Source of the DNA: Gnetum montanum
Lineage: Eukaryota > Streptophyta > Gnetopsida > Gnetales > Gnetaceae
Direction of reading: 5' to 3'
Assembly: GCA_015680685.1 (NCBI GenBank)
Contig: MNCI01012647.1
Location: 70,269-134,268, forward strand
DNA length: 64,000 nt
Positions 9,421 through 18,859 of the stretch are shown here, piece after piece; positions within the stretch are counted from its first letter, which is position 1; each line of letters opens with the position of its first letter. Under the pieces are notes generated by a model. The model was not told where the DNA came from. It saw only the letters and a program-made list of their open reading frames with translations, and made no database searches. Position numbers and translations under genes: made by a program.

Positions 9421-12040
9421 TGCAAAGTTCAGGCTTAGGTTATTAGGATCTTTCTTGTTTCCTCTAGGTTTGAGTTTTGAGATCCTCCTATGGTTCACTG
9501 GTTGAGTCAAGCTAGGTAGAGGAGGTCATAGGCATAGATGATATGGAAGTGGGCTTTAGTGGGCCCACTTCCTTTCTTGCCTCACTCCACTTGTTAGCCT
9601 TGTTATTATGATTTTTCTTATGCTTCTTCCTCTACTTGGTTGAAATCTTTTGGTTGTTAGTCATTGGTTGTAAGGAAGAGGCAGTAGCATTGGTCATCAT
9701 AGGAGGTTGTTGTATAGTCATGTTAGTTGGTTAGGCTATGATTGGTTGGGTTATGTTAGGTTGGGGCACCTTGATGGAAAAAGGGTTCCTTGGATATGTC
9801 TGTGATGGTAATCTTACAACAAAAGGGGGTCTTGAGTTGGTGGAAGCTGAAGGCCATTTCATCACAAGAAGGTACCCAGATCACGAATTGTTCCCTCAAT
9901 AATCTTAAATTTTCATCCATGCTAAATGTTGAAATAATATTGGGGCTATTATTAGCATTCAATAAGTCCTTGTATACTTACATCGATTGATTTTATGGTT
10001 AGATTGGATTGGAAGCATCCAAGACCAGCTCTTCCCTATCTATCATTTTTTGCAAGTCATCCTTTAGTGTGAGGTAGAAGTTGGAGTCATAACCAAGTAG
10101 TTGGTAATAGTGGCAACAGTGATCTAGTTTAAAGTACCTAGGTAATTGAGGGTCATGCTTTGTTGCTTGAGTGGGATCTTTGGCTATTTCGCATAGTTGC
10201 TTGTACTTCTTTCAAGTAGCTTCGGTTCTCTATTTATATTGTAGGTGTCCACTCTTTAACAATTGATCTAGCAACTAAGATGGCTTCAAAGGTAAGGTAG
10301 TAAACTTGTTACAGTTCTTCTATTCAAAGTTTGGCCTAGTTGTAGTCGATGTAGTGGCCTCATAGGTTGATGGTTCGTAATTGTGGTTATTAGTAGGGGC
10401 CTTGGGTGGGTTGGTCCTTGGTCCTTGGTTAGTGGTCTTAGCTTCTTTGGTTACTATTGCTATGGTCATGTTGTTTTGTTTATTCTACTTCTTGTCCCTC
10501 CATGTATGTTTGTTTTCATATGCTACATAGGCCGAGTCATGACTAGTTTCTATAGCATCCTCTATATTCTTGGTTTGGGAGAATGCTTAACCAAGGGACC
10601 ATAGGTCAAGGTAGTATAGTTTGGACTTGATAAAGTCATTAACCATCCCCTTAAATATAGCCAAAAGGTGTGTTTCAGCTATAGGCTCTAGTATTTCATT
10701 AAGCATACTGTTACATCATTGGATGAACTTCTACATTAGTTCTAGGGATCCTTGCTTAACTTTCATGAGTTGGTCAAGTGTGGTATCAAGCTTCAAGTTA
10801 TACTTGAAGTAGTTAACAAATTGGGCTATTAAGTCCTCAAGAGAGGATATAGATCTTGTAGGTAAGGCACGGTACTACTCAAGTTCTTTTCTAGTCAAAG
10901 ACATAGGAAAAATCCTCATGATAGTATGAGTCATAGCTGCAACAATAAGCACTTAGATCTAAAGGTTATAAGGTGAGAATTGAGATCACCTTCTTCATTA
11001 TAGTTACTGAATTGAGGGATAGGGACACTAGGAAGAAGTGTCAAGGGTGGGACCATAGGATTGATGGTATCATCTTGGTAAAAATCCATGATTATTGATA
11101 CTTTGGAAAGTAGAGGCTTTAAGCCTCTTCAAGTCCTCCATTAGGTCTTGGATCATCTGAAAGGCTTGATCTAGGCCCTGTGATGCCCATGTTGGCTATG
11201 ATGCTTGCACATACATATGTGGTATTTGTTTTGAGGCTTTTGGCCTTGCTATTAGTTGTAAGATGGAAAGGAGAAGTTGCATTATGGTCATAGTTTGTGG
11301 GAAAAATAAGGAAAAATATGTTTTTGCTAGTATTAGATGCATAAATGGGACAAAGGGGGTATGTAACCTTGAGTTGCTTAGGGTCCTATGGTGGGCCCCA
11401 CATGTATGGTTAGCAAGTTTGTAGTGATGAAAACCACTATTGATGGTTGCAAAAATCGGGGCTATGTGGCAAAAGGCATCAATGGTATATAAATTGTTGG
11501 TTGTGGCATTGATTGGGTTTGATGCATGGATATGACCAACATGGGATCAATTGTAGGAGGGTAGGAGGGAGTAGAAGATGATGGCATCATGCCCATGGAG
11601 AAAATAAAGGCATTAGGGGAAGGCTACCCTCCTAGGATGTCTTTGGGCTTAGATTCTATCCTAAACTCATCCTTCTCTTCCTATTATTATTTTTATCTAT
11701 GCTTTGCATCCTCCTCCATCTTAATTAATTAAGCTAGGATGCTAGCATAAATATTAATGAGGGGTATTTGGCAATATGGTGAAGGGATGTATTCTTTTCC
11801 ATTCTGGCGTATGAGCTCAAACATCCTTTTGAATTTTCTTTCACACATGGAATCAACATGCTCGCCTACATTTTGGCATAAATCTAGTTGTAATGTTCTT
11901 CATGGATGGCCAAAAGTTAGGACTTTTCCTCCTAACTCTCAAAGACTACTTGCACTTGATGATAGCAGGGTCATAGAACCTAATGGCTTGTTGGCTAGAC
12001 CCTTCATTAGTGAAGGTGAAAGGCAACTTGGTTGATTGTA
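9421..12040 (-). pseudogene. gag region of T1
   Basis: On the minus strand a gag core lies at about 10960-10600: YNLKLDTTLDQLMKVKQGSL, then KFIQ and ETHLLAIFKGMVNDFIKSKL, matching the Ty3 gag pattern (Q...ES...Y..R......FVxGL). Further along, near 10130-10010, RYFKLDHCCHYYQLLGYDS then LKDDLQKMIDREEL corresponds to the zinc-knuckle-like segment (H-x-LGHDTxxCxxLKDDIxxLI) of Tat gags. The segment at 9962-9756 has a close counterpart in T2 at 16417-16656. The N-terminal part (12040-11000) is poorly readable. Confidence 0.66.
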
Positions 12041-12049
12041 AGAAAGACA

Positions 12050-12859
12050 TGGCTATTTTTTTAAAAATGCCTTGAAACTAGTTATAAAAGATAAAGATAG
12101 GATCAAGTTTCAGCAAGTGGAATTTGAAAAGGTTCAAAAGAGGAAAAAATGGATAAAAATGATGTACTTAATATAAATAGTAAGTGGAGGGTATGCCCCT
12201 TTACCAAAAATAGAAAGTTGAGAACATTGACACCATGCCTTACCCACATTGGCCTACTAGCTACCTCTATGCCGGGTATGGTAGGGGGAAAAGAAGGGTG
12301 TGAGATGGGAGAACCTCACACCTTCCTATTCCAACATTGATGAGGGGGAAGGGGAAGTGGTGATGGGGTGGGGTCATGGCGGGGTTTGTGCTAGAAGCCA
12401 AAGGGAAAAGTTGGTGTTTTCCACTAGAAACAAAATTTGGCATGATGCCACTTTTCTTAGTTAAGAAAGATGAGGGTTTAGCTGACTTTCAGAGGGATTG
12501 GACCACCAACATTGGAAAACTAAAAAGAAAAATTAGTAGCCATAAAAGGGGGGAATGGTATCAACATTAGCCTTGGGTTGAAAAATTCATAGCAAGTGTT
12601 GTGAAAAGTTCAATACCCAACCACCTAAAATTTCCATGCTACAATTTCTATCATAGAGGAAGAAGGAGTAGCATTGGTTTTTCAAGGTTTTTACTACAAA
12701 AATCAAAAAAAATTTCAAATGGTAATGTTGGTAATAAGGGAGATAGATTTTTGATAAAGAAATTAGGTGAAGGTTCAAGCTCTTCTTCTAGCACTAGGAA
12801 ATTGTTGCAACTAGAAAAATCAATTGCTAAAAAATTGAAAGATTTGGTGCATTAACCTC
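12050..12859. other. Leader between LTR and gag of T1
   Basis: No recognised domain. Short open stretches with serine-rich or lysine-rich composition (12601-12855 plus strand) have no counterpart I can identify. The position corresponds to the 5' untranslated leader of T1. Confidence 0.4.
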
Positions 12860-14596
12860 AACCCTGAGTCACTAGGGCCTTCAAAAAAATGGAATTCAAG
12901 GTACCTTGGATGGTTTGACATATCACCTAGGGACATACAAAATGCAAAACATGTACTGTAGATAAAAAAATGTAGATCTAAAACTAGAAAGAAAATGCAT
13001 ATTGCATACAAAAATGGAACTTTGAAGCTTTATTAAAAAATAAAGAATAAATTCCAAAAATGTTTACAAGAAATGCCCATGAGAGAGCAAAAGAAGGTTC
13101 ACTAGGGTAGGAGTTTAGAGCATGTTGAAGCTAATTTGATTCACTCCATGATTTGAGTACTCAACCACTCCTAATGCTTTCAAACCTCCTTTGTTGCAAA
13201 CTTTAGATCTGCAACTTTAGTCACTACTATGAGGTGAGAAAACTGAGGGATTTAGTTGCAAAAGTGCTCCATGTTGGGAGTTGAGGATCTTAGAAATGTA
13301 TCATTGAAACCAAAAATCCACAAATCTCAGGGGGTTAACATGGCTGAAGCGGTTTGACATTAGAAGCCTCCAAGAAGCTATGTTTTGCAAGGGTTGGAAG
13401 AGCTCTTGGAAGCTAAAAGTGCTATGATGCTGAAACTACCCAAGTGTGAAAGTTGAAAAGGGTGTTGGAGATTCAATTTGATAGGTTTTAGACCATGATT
13501 TTTACTACAAATTGGCTAATAGATTGGCTACAAATTGTTGGAAGTATAGGTGAGATTGATGCTCAAATTTGGAATGTTACCTTATATAGTAAGTGTCAAA
13601 CCCTCATGGCCATTCTATTTACTATAAATAGTAAGGGAGGCACACCTTCTATGCTAGGCGTTCTACCATCCTTGTTGGAGTGGTTGGTCAACCTTAAGTC
13701 AATAGAGTATAGAAATCTTACTCATGTTACTTCCACATTGGGGGCATGTGGTTTCTATAGTGGTGGTGAAGCCTTCACACTAGGGGGAAACTTCCACACT
13801 ATGCATGTAGTCATGTAGTCTTCATGTTGGGTGAAGGGTGGGGGGGTGGGGGGGTGGTGAAGTTTCCATGTTGATGGAAAATCCCCTACCCCTCTACGCT
13901 AGGGGTAGGTGAGAGTTACCTCCTGCAGGTGTTTCTAGCATAGAAAAGTGTATACCCCCCAATAAAATCCATAAAATTCCCATTTTTGGCATTCTAAAAG
14001 GCATTGTTGACCTTCCCAAGCCCAAATATAGACACTAGATGACTCTCTTCACTTTAGGAGTGAGGCTTTGACCACTTATGAGGCATTTTAGCTTCAAAAG
14101 TATGAAATATGTAAGATTTCCTCTTATGGGTTGCAATCTTGACATTTACAATAAAGTTTTGCCTTAGGTTTCATGGGGTGAAGGCTACATGATGGAATTT
14201 AGTTATAACTTACAAATTTTGATAGTGTTTTAGCGGCCTCTCTTTGTTGGTGTTTGGAGGATTGACCTGAGAGGCACCGACAAAGAATACAAAACATCAT
14301 TGTTGGTCCACCACTGATGTTCCCTTTCTTCGCTTGATCCACTTGTGTTGAACCATGCCAAAGAGTGGTTGTGATGATGGGATAAGGCTATGATGAAGAA
14401 ATGGTAACTAGGAAGATGGTTATGGAGGCTCACAATAGATTCCAAGTATTGTCATCATCGCTATAATGTGATGCTGATGGCTTTGAAGTGTTGGTCACTT
14501 GGAAAATTCATTTGAGGACCCATATACTTTGCTCCAAGGTTACTTTGGCCATTGGGATTTGAGGCTTCATTAGCCATTTAGCTTCTTGGAAATTTG
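12860..14596 (-). repeat. LTR shared by T1 (5' LTR) and the upstream copy (3' LTR)
   Basis: In element sense the LTR starts just after a polypurine tract at about 14596 and ends near 12860, about 1.74 kb. It aligns along its length with the T2 3' LTR (34249-36065): TTTCATTGTAAATGTGA-type blocks, the CCTCATAAGTGGTC block and, at the far end, ACCATCCAAGG(C/T)ACCTTGAAT. A shorter piece of the same LTR is at 15484-16030. Its plus strand carries G-runs at 13833-13859. Upstream in element sense lie a 3' untranslated region and integrase end of another copy; downstream is the T1 gag. The LTR therefore sits between two internal regions. Confidence 0.68.
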
Positions 14597-14614
14597 CTTT
14601 TCCTTTTTTTTTTT
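14597..14614 (-). other. Polypurine tract before shared LTR
   Basis: The minus strand reads an A-run followed by GGAAAAG directly before the LTR start. The corresponding tract in T2 is CAAAAAGGGAGGGGGGA at 34232-34247. Such tracts prime plus-strand DNA synthesis in LTR elements. Confidence 0.55.
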
Positions 14615-15157
14615 GTGGGTTGAGGCCTTCATTGGGTCTCATTGCTAGGGTTGGTTTGACATGGTTTTCCCATTGAGTGAGTTGTGTTACACTTAATGGA
14701 CTTGGTGGTTATCCCATCGAATGAGATGTGCTATGTTTGATGGACTTAATGATTTTCCACTTAATGAGCTATTTTACATTCAAGTGGACTTGAAGATGGA
14801 GCATGATGAAGATATGGATATAGTGCATGAATGTCAAATATTGGTTAACATTGTAATTTACGGTAAGGAAGGTTATCATCAAGTTATAGGGTTCGACTCA
14901 AGGAATGATGATAGAGGTAGGATAAAGATATAAGCACTTTTGACATAGCAAGACAAATTCACTAAATCCTATACATCAAGGTCACATTGCAACTTGTTGC
15001 TATAATGAGTTACACCCTTGTGTTGATCCCAAGCTTTGTCCTGCAAACACAACTCTAAGAGAACAAGAAAAGCAAGCAAATAAAGCATGTTCTAACATTA
15101 CAATGCATACAAGCCATATGAAATATTAAAACCAATCTACCTAGGTCACCAATGTTT
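14615..15157 (-). other. 3' untranslated region of the upstream Tat-like copy
   Basis: In minus orientation this aligns with T2 33860-34230, for example cttagagttgtgtttgcagg versus cttagagttgtatttgtagg, and aacacatctcattc versus agcacatctcattc. That identifies it as the region between integrase and the 3' LTR. The plus-strand open stretch at 14721-14933 has no support as a gene. Confidence 0.6.
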
Positions 15158-15327
15158 CCAATTTAATGCCATGATGGGACATGATACTAGTTTAAGGTCC
15201 TAGTAGGCCATGATGCCAGTTTAGGATCATAGTAGACCATGATACCAGTTTAAGATCTTGATAGGCCACAACATCATCTATTTTAGGCCCTAGTAGCATG
15301 TGTGACTAGTTTAAGGCTCGACAGGCC
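15158..15327 (-). repeat. 29-32-bp tandem repeat downstream of integrase
   Basis: About five units built on ctagtttaaggtcctagtag plus gccatgatg occur here. In element sense they begin right after the integrase C-terminus, so in this copy the repeat sits in the 3' untranslated region. Tandem repeats in this region are a known trait of Tat/Ogre elements. T2 has at most a single degraded unit here. Confidence 0.7.
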
Positions 15328-15349
15328 ATACTGAGTAGGTTCGCTTATT

Positions 15350-15490
15350 GATGATTGTCGAATACATGTAATATGACTTTAGATTAGAATGATTAACTAG
15401 ATTGGCCAACTCATTTCCATTCATATCAACAATCTTGAATGCTTTGTTCCCATAGGATTTGGTAATAAGGAAGGATCCTTCCTTGTTGGA
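15350..15490 (-). pseudogene. Integrase C-terminal fragment
   Basis: The minus strand reads KEGSFLITKSYGNKAFKIVD then NGNELANLVNHSNLK, matching T2 33510-33640 (WEGPFLITKAYNNVAFRVVD, ENELANLVNHSYL). The upstream part of integrase is missing: at 15484-15490 the reading frame joins LTR sequence directly. Confidence 0.72.
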
Positions 15491-16030
15491 GGGGTTGGTC
15501 AACCTTGAAGTTAACAAAGTGTAGCAATCTTGCGCATGTTGCTTCTAGGCTAGGGGCATATAGTTTTTATATTAGGGGTGGAGCCTCCATGCTAGGAGGA
15601 AACTTCCATGCTATGCATGAAGTCTCTATGTTGGGGAGGGGGGGAGGGTGAAGTTTTCACATTGAGGAGAAAGCCTTTCCATGCTAGGGATAGGTGAGAT
15701 TTACCCTCCTACAGGAGTTTCTAGCATAGAAAAGTGTATAACCCCCCATAAAACCATCAAATTGCCATTTTTAGCATCTCAAAAGGTAATTTTGACCTCC
15801 CAAGTCCAAATATAGATACTAGGTAACTCTTTTCACTTAGGAAATGAGGCTTTGACCACTTATGAGGCATTTTTCAGCCCCAAAAGTATGAAATATATGA
15901 GAATACCTCTTATGGATTACAATCTTCACATTTACAATGAAATTTTACCTCAGGTTTCATGGGGTTAAGGCTACATGATGGAAATTAGTTACAAGTTGCA
16001 AATTTTTGTGTTATTTGAGGGGCCTCTACA
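15484..16030 (-). repeat. Partial Tat-like LTR fused to integrase end
   Basis: About 547 bp align base for base with part of the shared LTR (13673-14228), including the gcatagaaaagtgtata and ccacttatgaggcatttt blocks. It lacks the first ~370 bp and the last ~800 bp of the LTR. At its low-coordinate edge the LTR word CCAACAAGGA passes into integrase NKEG. At its high-coordinate edge it abuts a gag segment of the opposite orientation. Confidence 0.68.
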
Positions 16031-16034
16031 TCAA

Positions 16035-17960
16035 CCAATAAAAGGCCTAACTTTGAATGAAAAGAATAGTCAAAGTACACTAGGTTACGACTCAAACCAT
16101 CTGAACTCCTTGATTTGTTGTTGAAGAGCAGGAGAATACAATATAAATAGATGATATAAAATGCTTGTAAGAGACATGATAGACTATGAAAAATTGCTAG
16201 AAACCCACTCTTGAAACTAGGGATGACTCAATGGTACCTAAGTATTTCAAACTTAACCATATCTACCACTACCATCAACTGCTAGGTTATGATACCGACT
16301 TTTGCTTAGTGCTAAAGGATGACCTATAGAAGATAATAGATAAGGGTGAGTTGGTACTTGATGTCTCTAACTTATTTAGGACTCAAAACCAATTCATGTA
16401 GGTCTACAAGGACCTATTGAATGGCAATAATAACCCATATACCATAGTTGCATTCAATGTGAACAATGACTCAAGACCTATGTGGGAGTTGTTTGTGATT
16501 CATGTTACTCCTTGTAATGATAGAGGTCTTTCAACTTTGACTAGTTCAAGGCCCCCTTTTGTTGTAGGTGTTCCATCACCTACACCTTCCAAGGAGCCTT
16601 TTGTGATCATGGTTCCCCCTCCCACTGAAGCTAAAACTACCCTCACAATTGAATAATGTTCTTTTGTAGTGGCCAATGCAATGACTTCTCAACCAAATAA
16701 CAACAAGAAGAAGTCCCTGAACAAACAATGTAAGAAGTCCATGCCAAAATCAAAGAATAAAGATAGCAAATAGGCCAAGGCATGGAAGGAGGTGGATCCA
16801 CCAAAGCTCACTCCCATGTCATTTGTTCCAATGAGCTCTAATGCGTAGGCTGCTTCAACTAGTCAATCATAGGAGGATCCTACACCATAATAAAAGGGAA
16901 GAGAGGTCAAAGGACAACCACTAAAGCATGAATTTTTTGGATGCATGAAGGAGGTCAAGAACAATAAAAATGAGAAGTCAACAACCAACAACAAGAACTT
17001 TCTTAATGTGACGGTGTAGGTCAAATAGTCTTTAAAACAAAAGAATACATTCCTTAGCATGTATGACCTAGTCATGATTGTGAAGCTTTAGTGAAAATGT
17101 TGACCTCTATTCTCATTAATGAGAATATCCCCACTAGTGAGGAGTCCATCCATGTAGTGATGGTATCCCCTTCACCAAAGGAAGAATGAAGTTGATAGAA
17201 CTATTGTTTCATTATAGCAAAGTTAAAACCAACCACCAGGATTGTGAGACAACCAATGCTTCCCTTTTCATAACCATAAGGATAGGATAGTATAAGGTAC
17301 ATAGGGTGCATGTTGACGATGAAGCAAAACCAATGTAATAACTTATACCATTGTAGAATGTTTAGGCCTAACAGAGCGCATGTAATACACTTCAACTTCT
17401 ATGCTTAAATCCTTCAATGAATCTCAGGTTGTTATAAAAGGTTTAATTTCTTTAGACTTTGTTGTATGGGAAAAAATCCCCATAAGGGCCAACTTCTTGA
17501 TGTTGAAAGAGATACCAAGATTTAATCTTATCCTAGAGATACCATGACTAGCTCAATTATAAGCTATTTCCTCATCCATCCATCAAGAAATTCATCTGCC
17601 TTATGAGGGAGGTGAAATAATCATCCATAATGATAGTGCGATTTCTTTGATAGTTAACAACACTGACATAGAACAAGGATCCAAAGTGGTGTTTTAGAAT
17701 GAAGCTCCTACTATTAATTAGGAAGTTGAGAAGCCTGATAGAGTAGGAAAGGCCAAAACTGACAATGATGAGCCCATGAATGTACCATGGGAGGAGCTCC
17801 CCTTTAACATGATTAGCGAAGGAAATGGAGAATACATGATTGTGCAAAGTAGGCCATATACATTTCCTAATCTTTTATTAGGAAACACTTGCACAATTGA
17901 TGTATTCCAACTCAAATTTGTTCATCCTTACATCTATAATCATGTAGCCTAATTTTCCTA
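16035..17960 (+). pseudogene. gag C-terminal part and protease of T2
   Basis: 16210-16360 reads KYFKLNHIYHYHQLLGYDTD then LKDDL and GELVLD, a zinc-knuckle-like gag segment parallel to T1. 16417-16656 reads NGNNNPYTIVAFNVNNDSRP, PSKEPFVIMVPPPTE. 16930-17170 holds the protease-proximal block (GCMKEV, FLNVTV, SLKQKNTFLSMYDLVMI). The segment 17170-17960 continues protease and linker in broken frames. Gag homology begins abruptly at about 16035, after LTR sequence of opposite orientation. Confidence 0.66.
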
Positions 17961-18206
17961 TGGCATTGTTAGTCTAGTTTAAACATTATTTGCATTCATT
18001 ATTTTGCCCTACTTTATTATACATTATTTAACTTTACTTCACACATAGTCTAAGATTCATTTTCATTTATAATTCACCTTTTATGACTTTTTATTTTAGA
18101 TCATAAAACATGGAAAATACCATAAAAACTTTAAAACCTAATAAGTCATAAAAATTATAAAATAAAAAAAATGTAAAAATGATAAAAATATTCTTTCCAC
18201 AGGATG

Positions 18207-18368
18207 GGGTCCACCATGGTCTAAAATTGGCAAAACATCTAGTCTGCCATGGCCTAAAACTAGCAAAATGCATGGTCCACCATGGCCTAAAATTGGCAAA
18301 TTGCATGGCCCTTCATGAACTAAAATTGACAATGCATATAGCCTTCCATGGCCTAAAACTAGCAAAAA
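18207..18368 (+). repeat. 33-bp tandem repeat after protease (T2)
   Basis: Five units of 33 bp follow the pattern ccatggcctaaaactagcaa plus a variable tail. Because 33 is a multiple of three, the array stays open in several frames; on the minus strand one frame gives an 11-residue repeat with FANFRPWWT-like units. I regard these as by-products of the period, not proteins. The position mirrors 8079-8184 in T1. Confidence 0.75.
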
Positions 18369-18369
18369 T

Positions 18370-18859
18370 CTTATAAACTATTTACAACCTAGCTTACATC
18401 CTAATTGCATAGTCATTTTACACACTTAAACAATGTATCATTATAACATGAAAGAAAACATAAACACGTATAACATGAATAAAACATTAAGCATCAAAAC
18501 ATATAAATGAAATTATTTTTTTTAAAAAATAATAATAGTCTAAATGTTTGACACATAGTTTGAAAAAAGTTTTAAAAATACATAAAATAATAGACCATCT
18601 CTCAAACATCCATGGCTAAATCTAGCCACCAATGATATTAATAGCAAATCAAATAGTAGGAACAATCAAAGACAATAACCAAATGATGATACTAAGGGGT
18701 TGCTCAAGTGGGTTAAGGAGCACTTTTATCATCACAACTAGGACTCTTGATGTCACTTGGTACCTATATCATAATAACATAAGTGTAATTAGTAATCATC
18801 ATAATATAAAATGAAATGATAAATTAAGTCAAATTAAAACATGCTAAAATGAAAATAAT
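18370..18859. other. AT-rich interval, no gene seen
   Basis: A-rich sequence with runs such as taaaaaataataat. No domain is recognised. Confidence 0.45.

Larger units (their letters stand above)
744..14596 (-). mobile_element. Tat/Ogre-like Ty3 retrotransposon T1 (degenerate, minus strand)
   Basis: Read right to left: LTR (14596-12860), leader, gag (to about 9421), protease (9420-8560), a long interval (8560-3400) with short tandem repeats, an antisense reading region and a ~190-bp array, then RT, RNase H, a second RNase H and the integrase zinc region, where element E3 cuts it at 743. The linker motif SYEDMP-LDP before RT, the second RNase H and the gag-protease linker are typical of the Tat lineage, which includes Ogre. 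All frames carry many stops. The order matches the plus-strand copy T2, which supports treating these pieces as one element. Confidence 0.72.

Noticed and set aside
14230-14933. Open frames near 14230-14445 and 14721-14933 as genes
   Set aside because: Both fall in LTR and 3' untranslated sequence that aligns with T2 without keeping a reading frame.
15158-15327. Short regularly spaced repeats considered as a CRISPR array
   Set aside because: Units are contiguous and degenerate without unique spacers, and the sequence is a plant genome; this is a minisatellite.
15484-15489. TGTTGG at 15484 and at 13673 as true LTR starts
   Set aside because: The copy at 13673 continues as LTR sequence on both sides of the word, and no target duplication is found; it is an internal LTR word.
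18091-18376. Open frames with 11-residue repeats (FANFRPWWT-like)
   Set aside because: The 33-bp period keeps several frames open on both strands; there is no sign of a real protein.
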